Positions 1 through 5,455 of a DNA stretch of 5,455 bases are shown piece by piece; position 1 is the first letter of the stretch; every line of letters begins with the position of its first letter. The stretch comes from Prevotella sp. CAG:617. GTDB taxonomy: Bacteria; Bacteroidota; Bacteroidia; Bacteroidales; Bacteroidaceae. The position numbers and the translations under genes were made by a program. The stretch is from contig FR903610.1 of assembly GCA_000438115.1 (NCBI GenBank), forward strand, positions 523 to 5,977. The letters run 5' to 3'. The notes under the pieces were generated by a model. That model did not search any database. It was given only the letters and a program-made list of their open reading frames with translations, and was not told the origin of the DNA.

Positions 1-161
1 TGACCTATACGTTCCCCTTCCTGAACGCGGGGCTCGGCACGGGCGGCACATTCCTGCTCTATGCCTTCATCTGCCTGTCGGGATTTATCTTTACGTTAAG
101 ACGTATTCCCGAAACCAAAGGCAAGTCGCTGGAAGAACTGGAAAACGAACTCACGCGTTAA
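1..161 (+). CDS. MFS sugar:H+ symporter, C-terminal end (partial, 5' end outside window)
   Basis: This is the last 52 codons of a major facilitator superfamily transporter of the sugar porter family (XylE/GLUT type), an inner-membrane protein that imports a monosaccharide with protons. The first complete codon is at position 3 and the stop is TAA at 159-161. The visible part holds a hydrophobic stretch rich in Gly, Leu and Phe (about nt 20-100), which fits the last transmembrane helix. It is followed by the cytoplasmic tail motif PETKGKSLEELE (nt 108-143), a hallmark of the C-terminus of sugar porters. The tail ends a few residues after the motif, as in intact family members, so this end looks natural. 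The sugar cannot be told from this fragment. The next coding remnant starts almost on top of the stop codon, which is unusual and suggests a deletion junction there. The family is clear; the substrate is not. Confidence 0.9.
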   Translation, partial: TYTFPFLNAGLGTGGTFLLYAFICLSGFIFTLRRIPETKGKSLEELENELTR

Positions 162-1889
162 CGGCACGATGGAGCAGCTGCAACCTTGCGGCTGCGCCAC
201 CTGACCAAGGCCTTTTCCCCCAGAACGGAGAGGAGCGAAAAAAATTAAAGCTACCTGGAATGGTGCATGGCAGGATGCCGCCTTCTTCGGCCTGGCACAG
301 ATTGACATGGCGCGCGGCAACTATGCCGAAGGACTCGACCACGTGGACCGCTCACTCCATCGCAACTGGACACACCACAAGGGACGTCAGCTAAAGGCTT
401 CCTTCCTGCGCAAAATGCACGAATACGACCGGGCTGAAGCACTGATTGACGAATCGCTCGCCATGGACCGCTTCAACATGGGTTGCCGCTTCGAACGTTA
501 TTTGCTGAACTGCGAGAAAGGCGACATCCGCCGGGCTGCTGAGGAGAAGGAGCAAATCTGCTTCCTTATGCGCAATGCGGCACATACCTATCTGGAATAT
601 GCGCTGGATTATGCCGCAGCCGGCTCTATGAGGAAGCCGCCCGCTGGCTGGATTTCCTGCCCGGAAAAGAGGGACAGACTTATCCTATGATTGTGTATGC
701 GCTGGGCTATTTTGCTCATCAGCAGGGACAGAAGGAGAAGGCTGCCGCTCTCTACCGCAAGGCCGAAACCCTTTCGCCCGACTACTGCTTCCCCAACCGT
801 CTGGAGGAAATCCTCATCCTGGAGGATGCCATGCGGCTGAATCCCGAGGGTGCCCGGGCACCTTACTATCTGGGCAACTTCTGGTATGCTGCCCGACAAT
901 ATGAACAGGCGGTCGACTGCTGGAACCGTTCGGCCACACTGGACGGTAATTTCCCTACCGTGCTGCGTAACCTGGCTTTGGCCAATTACAACAAGCTGGG
1001 ACGGCCCGACGAGGCTGTGCGCCTGCTCGAAAAGGCCTTTGCGCTCGATTCCACGGATGCGCGCATCCTTATGGAACTTGACCAGCTCTACAAAAAACGC
1101 CGTGTGCCCCACCGCCAGCGGCTTGATTTTCTGGAACAGCATCGCGAGCTTGTGGAACAGCGGGACGACCTCTGTGTGGAGCGCATCACGCTTTACAACC
1201 AGTTGGGCGACTATACGACGGCTTGCCACCTGCTGGCAGAACGCAAGTTCCATCCCTGGGAGGGAGGTGAAGGAAAAGTGATCGGACAGTTTGTCTTTGC
1301 GCACGTAGAGAAGGCCAAGCAGTACCTTTCCGGCAAACAATATGAGAAAGCCCTGCATGAGTTGAAACTGACGGAAACCTATCCGGAAAATCTGGGTGAG
1401 GGAAAACTCATCAATGCCGAAGAAAATGACGTGTACTACTGGATGGGCTGTGCCTATGAGGGCATGGGAGATACACAGGAAGCGCGCCGCTGTTTTGAAC
1501 ATGCCACCAAGGGTTCGGCAGAGCCGGCCATCGCCTTCTTTTACAACGACCAGCAACCCGATAAAATCTTCTATCAGGGACTGGCCTGGCGGAAGCTTGA
1601 CAACGAGGCCAAGGCACGGAGCTGTTTCCACCGTCTGATCAGTCACGGCGAGAAGCATTATTTCGACCAGGTAAAAATTGATTACTTTGCAGTGTCGCTG
1701 CCCGACCTCCTTATCTGAGATGACGACCTGACCCTGCGCAACCGCATCCACTGTCTGCTGGTGGAAGGACTCGGACATCTGGGGCTGGGCAATCGGGAAA
1801 AGGCGCAACAGCTGTTGCAGGAGGTAGTAAGTCTTGACATCAACCATCAGGTGGCTGCACGACTGCTGGCTATGTGCGAAAAAAAATGA
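162..1889 (+). pseudogene. Degraded DUF5107-type tetratricopeptide-repeat protein gene
   Basis: Read across its breaks, this stretch encodes about 570 residues resembling the C-terminal half of the large Bacteroidetes proteins (around 1,000 or more residues) that carry an N-terminal DUF5107 domain and C-terminal TPR helices. Landmarks are ATWNGAWQDAAFF (nt 253-291), HPWEGGEGK (1251-1277), YYWMGCAYEGMGD (from 1434), NDQQPDKIFYQGLAW (from 1545) and YFAVSLPDLLI (1683-1715). The molecular role of DUF5107 proteins is not established; they often sit beside sugar transporters and glycosidases. Lesions seen: no N-terminal DUF5107 half; frame changes at about 216-221 and 243-249; loss of one base at about 620-626; TGA at 1716-1718, after which 57 in-frame codons continue to TGA at 1887-1889. 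No ORF can express the whole protein. The downstream GH2 gene follows after 56 nt on the same strand. Family assignment is from remembered motifs, so the exact family limits are inference; the breaks are visible directly. The 5' edge is uncertain by some tens of bases. Confidence 0.82.
624..1718 (+). CDS. Longest open block of the broken TPR gene (fragment)
   Basis: This block is open from LYEEAARWLDFLPG at 624 to the premature TGA at 1716-1718. The first internal ATG is at 687, which gives 343 residues. It contains several degenerate TPR helix pairs: around 720-770 (QKEKAAALYRKAETLSP), 855-945 (APYYLGNFWYAARQYEQAV), 960-1050 (LRNLALANYNKLGRPDEAV), 1300-1375 and 1434-1515 (YWMGCAYEGMGDTQEARRCF). 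No signal peptide or membrane segment is seen at the 687 start, and there is no convincing ribosome binding site before it. ATG 687 is therefore more likely an internal Met codon than a true start. An automatic annotation would probably call 687-1718 as a complete tetratricopeptide-repeat protein; I regard it as a fragment, because clear homologous-looking coding continues on both sides. Confidence 0.75.
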   Translation, partial: LYEEAARWLDFLPGKEGQTYPMIVYALGYFAHQQGQKEKAAALYRKAETLSPDYCFPNRLEEILILEDAMRLNPEGARAPYYLGNFWYAARQYEQAVDCWNRSATLDGNFPTVLRNLALANYNKLGRPDEAVRLLEKAFALDSTDARILMELDQLYKKRRVPHRQRLDFLEQHRELVEQRDDLCVERITLYNQLGDYTTACHLLAERKFHPWEGGEGKVIGQFVFAHVEKAKQYLSGKQYEKALHELKLTETYPENLGEGKLINAEENDVYYWMGCAYEGMGDTQEARRCFEHATKGSAEPAIAFFYNDQQPDKIFYQGLAWRKLDNEAKARSCFHRLISHGEKHYFDQVKIDYFAVSLPDLLI

Positions 1890-1945
1890 CGGCTTGCCGG
1901 ACAAGACTGTAAACTGTGAATAAGATAAAATAATCAGAACGTAAT

Positions 1946-2326
1946 ATGAGAAGAGTTATATTTTCTTTGTTGGCCGGTATGGCATTGCAAACCTATGCAC
2001 AATTGGCTACACTGGACCTGTCGGGCACCTGGAGATTCCAGACAGACCCGATGGGGTTCGGCATGACACCGGGATCGGAACTCTATTTGTCAAGATTGGC
2101 TGAAACCATATCCCTGCCCGGCACGATGGATGAAGGCGGGAAGGGATTGCCGAATGCGGCCCGATATGTCGACCGTCTGTCCCGCAAGTTTGAATATTGC
2201 GGCGCAGCCTGGTATCAGCGGGAGCTGACTGTACCCGAAGCCTGGAAAGGCAAGCAACTGGTGTTGAATCTTGAGCGCTGTCATTGGGAAACGACAGTTT
2301 ATGTAGCGGAGCAGAGGAGCGGTTGA
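1946..2326 (+). CDS. N-terminal fragment of the GH2 enzyme with signal peptide
   Basis: This open frame encodes 126 residues. Residues 1-18 form a Sec signal peptide: two Arg after the start Met, a hydrophobic core (VIFSLLAGMAL) and a likely signal peptidase I site after TYA, before QL. There is no lipobox cysteine, so the product should be soluble in the periplasm rather than a lipoprotein. From residue 25 (LSGTWRFQ) the fragment follows the GH2 sugar-binding jelly-roll, including AAWYQRELTVPEAWKGK and LERCHWETTVYV. After VYV the frame runs into six unrelated residues and then TGA. Made alone, it would be an exported, catalytically empty half-domain. Confidence 0.8.
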   Translation: MRRVIFSLLAGMALQTYAQLATLDLSGTWRFQTDPMGFGMTPGSELYLSRLAETISLPGTMDEGGKGLPNAARYVDRLSRKFEYCGAAWYQRELTVPEAWKGKQLVLNLERCHWETTVYVAEQRSG

Positions 2327-4671
2327 GTACGCCCCACCGTTTCAACCTCACAGAGGCACTCACCCCCGGGCTTCACACGCTTACGGTATGTGTGGACAAC
2401 CGTCTGAAATACCCCATGGACCAGTGGAACCACGGTACGACAGAATACACCCAAACCAACTGGAACGGCATGGTGGGAGATTTAAAGATTGAGGTTTACG
2501 ACCCGGCACGCATCACGGCTTTGCGCACATATCCGGATTTGCAGCAGCGGGCCGTACGCCTGAAAATCGATTTGGACAATGCCACCGGAAAAGCGCGCAA
2601 AGGCCGTTTGCAACTTGAACTCCGCGAAAAAGGCGGGCAGAAGACAGTGGCGACAACTGCGCACGAAGTGGAACTGGGCAAAGGCCAACAAACCTGGAAC
2701 GGCACACTTGCCTTAGGCAAGGAAATGAAGTTGTGGGACGAATTTTCGCCCTTCCTCTACGAAATCAAGGCTACACTGACCACCGACTCCACAACCGACG
2801 AGCGCACTGTACGTTTCGGCATGCGTGAGGTGGAGCGCGGGGCACACCATGTGCGGCTCAACGGCCGCGACATCCATCTGCGCGGAGCACTCGACTGCTG
2901 TGTGTTCCCGCGTACCGGCTATCCGGCCATGCAGCCGGATGAATGGCGCCGAATTTTCTCGACGATAAAGGAATACGGCATGAATCATGTGCGCTTCCAT
3001 TCATGGTGTCCGCCGGAAGCAGCTTTTGAGGCGGCCGATGAAGTAGGTATCTATCTGCAAGCCGAACTGCCGATATGGATTAAGGACGTGGGCAAATATC
3101 CGGCCCGACGCGATTTCTTTGAAAAGGAACTCTATGCCGTACTGGAAGAATATGGCAACCATCCCTCCTTCCTCCTGATGTGTAACGGTAATGAAAACGA
3201 AGGGGACTTTGCCGTGTTGGAGAACCTTGTACAGAAAGGACAGCGCCACGACAACCGTCATCTTTATTCCGCTTCGACGGCCCGCACGCACGTCAAGTCC
3301 GACGAATTTTACGTGTCGCATGTCAGTCCCAAAGGCGGAATCACCGTGTATGAAGGCATTCCGTTGACCGACTGGGACAAGGACGCGACTTCCGACATCG
3401 ACTGCCCGGTCATTGCCCACGAAACCGGCCAGCGGTGCATGTATCCCAATTTCAAGGAAATGTCGAAATATACGGGAGTGCTGCAGCCGCGCAACTTTGA
3501 AGTATTCCGTGAACGCTTGACCCGAAACGGCATGCTCCATCAGGCTGACGACTTTTTCCGGGCCACCGGTGCACACACCGTGCTGCAATATAAAGAAGTG
3601 AATGAGTCACTGCTCCGCACGCGCAAATCCGGCGGTTTTCAGCTGCTGGGCCTTTCCGATTTCCCGGGGCAGGGCAGCGCCTATGTAGGTATTCTCGATG
3701 CCTTTTGGGAAAGCAAAGGACTTGTGACACCTGAAAAATTCCGCGAATCGTGCGCACCGACCGTACTGCTGGCCCGAATGCCCAAGCGCACCTATAACAA
3801 CAATGAAAACTTTGAGGTTCGTCTGGAAGTGTATCATTACGGGCAGCAGCCCATCCGTAAGGGAAAACTGGAATGGACACTGGTCAGCGAAACGGGCGAG
3901 ACTGTCGGCAAAGGGAGCATAAAGACATCTGCAATCCCCTGTGCTACGGTCGATTCGCTTGGAGCGATATGCGTTCCGCTCGGTACGGTAAAGAAGGCCG
4001 AAAAACTGACATTGCATGCCCGTTTGGGCAACTATCATAACGAGTGGAACATTTGGGTATATCCGTCTGATTTATCCGAAACTTCCGGCGATTATGTATT
4101 TGCACGTTCGTATAACGATCAGGTACGTTCAGCACTAGCAGCCGGTAAGCGTGTGCTCCTTGTACCTCAACAAATGAAAGGCCGTCGCACGCAATTTGCC
4201 AGTCATTTCTGGAATCCCATCATGTTCAAATGGGACCCGCTGATTGTAGGCACACTCATCGCACAGCAACATCCCGCCTTCGCAGACTTCCCCACGAGCT
4301 ACTATGCGGACTGGCAGTGGTGGGATATTCTTAATCATGCGGCTGCCATGGAACTTGACGGAGTCAGCCTGACGCCGATTATACAAAGCATTGATTCTTA
4401 TGAAACCAACCACAAATTGGGTATAGCCTTTGAAGCCCGCGTGGGCAAAGGACGCATCTTTGTGCTGAATGTGGACATCGAAAAAGATGCTGACAAACGC
4501 CTGGCCACCCGCCAGCTACTGCATTCAGTACAGCAATACGTGGCCTCAGAACAATTCCGCCCTTCCGACGAGCTGCAACTGTTCGAACTTGACCGCCTGT
4601 TTTCCGACAAGATGACCGGCAACCAAATTCAGCAGAACAACGCGGCCATCCGTCAATTGCTGAACCAATAA
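2284..4671 (+). CDS. Catalytic fragment of the GH2 enzyme (downstream frame)
   Basis: The frame from ATG 2284 is open for 795 residues, but true homology seems to begin only near residue 10-12. The first residues are an out-of-frame reading of the signal-peptide fragment, so ATG 2284 is probably not a real start. The barrel shows RGALDCCVFPRTGYP and then HSWCPPEAAF (nt 2998-3027). The likely acid/base is Glu at nt 3193-3195 (residue 304) in CNGNENEG. The likely nucleophile is Glu at nt 3421-3423 (residue 380) in IAHETGQ. GFQLLGLSDFPGQG (from 3631) and FWESKG close the barrel. The last ~190 residues (KRVLLVP, HPAFADFPTSYYADWQWWDI, GKGRIFVLNVDI) look like an amidotransferase-type alpha/beta fold as found at the end of some Bacteroidetes GH2 enzymes; that fold call is inference. 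This piece has no signal peptide, so it would stay in the cytoplasm if translated. Confidence 0.78.
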   Translation: MGNDSLCSGAEERLSTPHRFNLTEALTPGLHTLTVCVDNRLKYPMDQWNHGTTEYTQTNWNGMVGDLKIEVYDPARITALRTYPDLQQRAVRLKIDLDNATGKARKGRLQLELREKGGQKTVATTAHEVELGKGQQTWNGTLALGKEMKLWDEFSPFLYEIKATLTTDSTTDERTVRFGMREVERGAHHVRLNGRDIHLRGALDCCVFPRTGYPAMQPDEWRRIFSTIKEYGMNHVRFHSWCPPEAAFEAADEVGIYLQAELPIWIKDVGKYPARRDFFEKELYAVLEEYGNHPSFLLMCNGNENEGDFAVLENLVQKGQRHDNRHLYSASTARTHVKSDEFYVSHVSPKGGITVYEGIPLTDWDKDATSDIDCPVIAHETGQRCMYPNFKEMSKYTGVLQPRNFEVFRERLTRNGMLHQADDFFRATGAHTVLQYKEVNESLLRTRKSGGFQLLGLSDFPGQGSAYVGILDAFWESKGLVTPEKFRESCAPTVLLARMPKRTYNNNENFEVRLEVYHYGQQPIRKGKLEWTLVSETGETVGKGSIKTSAIPCATVDSLGAICVPLGTVKKAEKLTLHARLGNYHNEWNIWVYPSDLSETSGDYVFARSYNDQVRSALAAGKRVLLVPQQMKGRRTQFASHFWNPIMFKWDPLIVGTLIAQQHPAFADFPTSYYADWQWWDILNHAAAMELDGVSLTPIIQSIDSYETNHKLGIAFEARVGKGRIFVLNVDIEKDADKRLATRQLLHSVQQYVASEQFRPSDELQLFELDRLFSDKMTGNQIQQNNAAIRQLLNQ

Positions 4672-4690
4672 ACTTTTATACGCTCACCCC

Positions 4691-4742
4691 AAAAAGGGCA
4701 TTCTTCCTCCGCTTTGAAAGACGGACGAAGAATGCCCTTTTT
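4691..4742. terminator. Bidirectional rho-independent terminator between convergent genes
   Basis: A 16-base arm at 4691-4706 (AAAAAGGGCATTCTTC) is perfectly complementary to 4727-4742. After one mismatch (4707 against 4726), four more pairs (TCCG 4708-4711 with CGGA 4722-4725) leave a 10-base loop at 4712-4721. The T run at the 3' side serves transcripts leaving the GH2 gene, whose stop lies 20 nt upstream. The A run at the 5' side becomes a U run for transcripts coming from the minus-strand PH gene, whose stop lies about 140 nt away. The symmetry and position between convergent genes support termination in both directions. Confidence 0.92.
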
Positions 4743-4766
4743 GATTGCAAACAAAAAACACGCCTG

Positions 4767-4868
4767 ATGTCGGCCACATATACACTCAGACGTCTATCGT
4801 TAATTCATCCGATTACTCCGGAGAAAATGAGCGAAACGGAACTTAAAAGGATAACCATACGTTTGTAA
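4767..4868 (+). CDS. Doubtful 33-residue small ORF in the convergent spacer
   Basis: ATG at 4767 opens a 33-codon frame ending at TAA 4866-4868. An internal ATG at 4827 follows GGAG (4820-4823) by 3 nt and would give the last 13 residues only. The peptide is basic and rich in Leu, Ile, Thr and Arg (it starts MSATYTLRRLSL and ends ELKRITIRL), with no signal peptide, membrane helix or motif I recognise. It lies just after a strong terminator, with no visible promoter, and its frame is also open far upstream, so it may be open by chance. It could also be the tail of a lost gene. I list it because nothing else explains the spacer. Confidence 0.15.
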   Translation: MSATYTLRRLSLIHPITPEKMSETELKRITIRL

Positions 4869-4881
4869 CGTCAACACCTCC

Positions 4882-5256
4882 CTACAGCACATACTTCGCT
4901 AACAGTTGCTGCACTTCCACCACATTGGTATCACGTCCGAAATGCTGCTCTATCGGCTCATGACGCCCACGAATCCAGATTTTCAGCTCTGCATCCATGT
5001 CAAACGTACCGGCCGTTTCCACTGAATAACATTCTACCGAACGGTAAGGCACCGACATGTACGCACACTTACGCCCCGTCACGCCCTGCACGTTTTGCAA
5101 AATAATCCGTTTGTTGGTAAACACCCACTTGTCTCGAATCAGACGATAAGCCTTCACGATTACTTCACCCTCACACAGCAGCGGCCCGAATGTACGCTGC
5201 AGCTCCTGTTCATTCATTTCAGAAGCATTGCCTAAGATTGTATTGATAATTCCCAT
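4882..5256 (-). CDS. PH domain-containing protein (bPH_1 / DUF1696 type), 124 aa
   Basis: This gene encodes a small stand-alone bacterial pleckstrin-homology-like protein, probably cytoplasmic; no specific ligand or pathway is established for this type. Its start is CAT at 5254-5256, giving MGIINTILGNASE, the typical beginning of the family. An in-frame ATG further out (5386-5388) would add 44 residues of unlike, Cys- and Phe-rich sequence and is rejected. The PH-like core runs over about residues 30-100, with AYRLIRDKWVFTNKRIIL (36-53), GVTGRK (58-63), VPYRS (69-73) and ETAGTFDMDAELKIWI (80-95). A C-terminal helix (VVEVQQLLAKYVL) closes the domain. The stop is TAG. The length equals the family's usual size and no lesion is seen. 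The gene is convergent with the broken sugar operon and probably unrelated to it. No clear Shine-Dalgarno precedes the start. Family call is confident; function is unknown. Confidence 0.88.
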   Translation of the reverse strand: MGIINTILGNASEMNEQELQRTFGPLLCEGEVIVKAYRLIRDKWVFTNKRIILQNVQGVTGRKCAYMSVPYRSVECYSVETAGTFDMDAELKIWIRGRHEPIEQHFGRDTNVVEVQQLLAKYVL

Positions 5257-5455
5257 TGCAAATAATATTATAAAGGTACACAAGAGGCCTCTGGCAACCG
5301 ATTCACAGCCATTTCCTACCTCCTGCCCACGAAAATAAAAAAATGCCCTGAAACAGCAAAATTCACCCGAAAAAACGTATCGGACCACTTACCTTCATAC
5401 GTCGCAGTTCAGCCCCAACCATCTCCCCACCGGACTTCCGTATGCACAAACACAA
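5257..5455 (-). other. Upstream region of the PH-domain gene, no gene seen
   Basis: No convincing coding sequence, RNA gene or repeat is visible in this 199-nt edge region. An ATG on the plus strand at 5442 leaves only a few codons before the window ends, so it cannot be judged. The region probably holds the promoter of the minus-strand PH gene. Confidence 0.45.
5267..5278 (-). promoter_or_regulatory. Possible -7/-10 element of the PH gene promoter
   Basis: On the minus strand, TACCTTTATAAT spans 5278-5267. Its first eight bases match the Bacteroidetes -7 consensus TAnnTTTG at all but the last base, and TATAAT overlaps it. A TTG lies about 16 nt upstream, shorter than the usual spacing to a -33 TTTG box. 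The start codon would be only some 10-15 nt away, giving a very short leader. This is a weak pattern match. Confidence 0.2.

Larger units (their letters stand above)
1946..4671 (+). pseudogene. Exported GH2 glycoside hydrolase gene, split by a frameshift
   Basis: This is a family 2 glycoside hydrolase of about 908 codons that would act on a non-reducing-end sugar in the periplasm. Domain order: signal peptide, jelly-roll sugar-binding domain (to about nt 2500), immunoglobulin-like domain (about 2510-2830), TIM-barrel catalytic domain (about 2850-3720), a second Ig-like region (about 3770-4060) and a C-terminal alpha/beta domain (about 4080-4660). The reading frame changes inside the jelly-roll domain between about 2303 and 2326: the upstream frame stops at TGA 2324-2326, while ERLSTPHRFNL continues in the next frame from 2317. 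The length lost is 1 base modulo 3. The start at 1946 is chosen because a good signal peptide follows it at once; only an A/T-rich leader precedes it, normal for Bacteroidales. GH2 includes beta-galactosidases, beta-glucuronidases, beta-mannosidases and others; I cannot assign the sugar. Unless the frameshift is a sequence error or is bypassed, no full-length enzyme is made. Confidence 0.85.

Noticed and set aside
174..195. A hairpin (10-bp arms GCAGCTGCAA / TTGCGGCTGC, one G-U pair, 2-nt loop) 12 nt after the transporter stop, resembling a terminator.
   Set aside because: No U-tract follows at once, and the same bases can be read as part of the TPR remnant. It may form in RNA, but I cannot support it as a terminator.
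1716..1718. TGA read as a sense codon (recoded genetic code or selenocysteine).
   Set aside because: Trp is encoded by TGG throughout the window, no selenocysteine context is apparent, and recoding would not explain the frameshifts elsewhere in the same gene.
609..1904. A 431-codon minus-strand open frame lying antisense to the TPR gene.
   Set aside because: The plus strand shows clear TPR-type protein motifs across the same bases. The antisense product has no recognisable domain, and long antisense frames are common opposite moderately GC-rich coding DNA.
2303..2326. Programmed ribosomal frameshift joining the two GH2 frames.
   Set aside because: There is no classic slippery heptamer or clear downstream pseudoknot, and the spacing to conserved residues suggests missing bases rather than recoding.
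3001..3588. A 195-codon minus-strand open frame opposite the GH2 barrel.
   Set aside because: It overlaps the catalytic core of the GH2 enzyme, whose motifs and both catalytic Glu residues are on the plus strand. It is a shadow frame.
5257..5388. N-terminal extension of the PH protein from the ATG at 5386-5388.
   Set aside because: The extra 44 residues do not resemble the family, while MGIINTILGNASE at 5256 is a typical family start.

Overview
The window looks like a chromosomal stretch from a member of the order Bacteroidales (Bacteroides/Prevotella-type gut bacteria). The reasons are the gene families: a sugar-porter MFS transporter, a DUF5107/TPR protein, an exported family 2 glycoside hydrolase with a Bacteroidetes-type architecture, and a small stand-alone bacterial PH-domain protein. 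Shine-Dalgarno sites are weak or absent, as is usual in that group. By eye the GC content is about 50% or slightly above. Genus cannot be fixed from this window.

Layout. Positions 1-161 are the 3' end of a sugar:H+ symporter gene. Directly after its stop codon, with almost no spacer, lies a broken copy (about 162-1889) of a DUF5107-type tetratricopeptide-repeat protein. Its N-terminal half is missing, it changes frame at about 216-221, 243-249 and 620-626, and it has an in-frame TGA at 1716-1718. A GH2 glycoside hydrolase gene (1946-4671) follows 56 nt later on the same strand. It keeps its signal peptide and both catalytic glutamates but is split by a frameshift at about 2303-2326. A strong inverted repeat (4691-4742) ends the plus-strand unit and is also well placed to stop the convergent minus-strand gene. 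A 139-nt spacer contains only a doubtful 33-codon ORF. The minus-strand gene at 4882-5256 encodes an intact 124-residue PH-domain protein. The last 199 nt are its upstream region.

How the genes fit together. Transporter, TPR/DUF5107 protein and exported GH2 enzyme lie in one orientation with short gaps. They read as one sugar-utilisation operon: the enzyme releases a sugar in the periplasm, the symporter imports it, and the DUF5107 protein has a role that is not established. Here the second and third genes are both disabled, while the transporter end and the unrelated PH gene look intact. The simplest reading is a carbohydrate-use locus in decay. A draft assembly with indel errors could explain the small frameshifts, but not the missing N-terminal half.

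I found no tRNA, rRNA, CRISPR array, insertion sequence or phage gene, and no clear new system. The most informative signal is the pattern of lesions, including a coding remnant at 162-246 that can only be read by changing frame.
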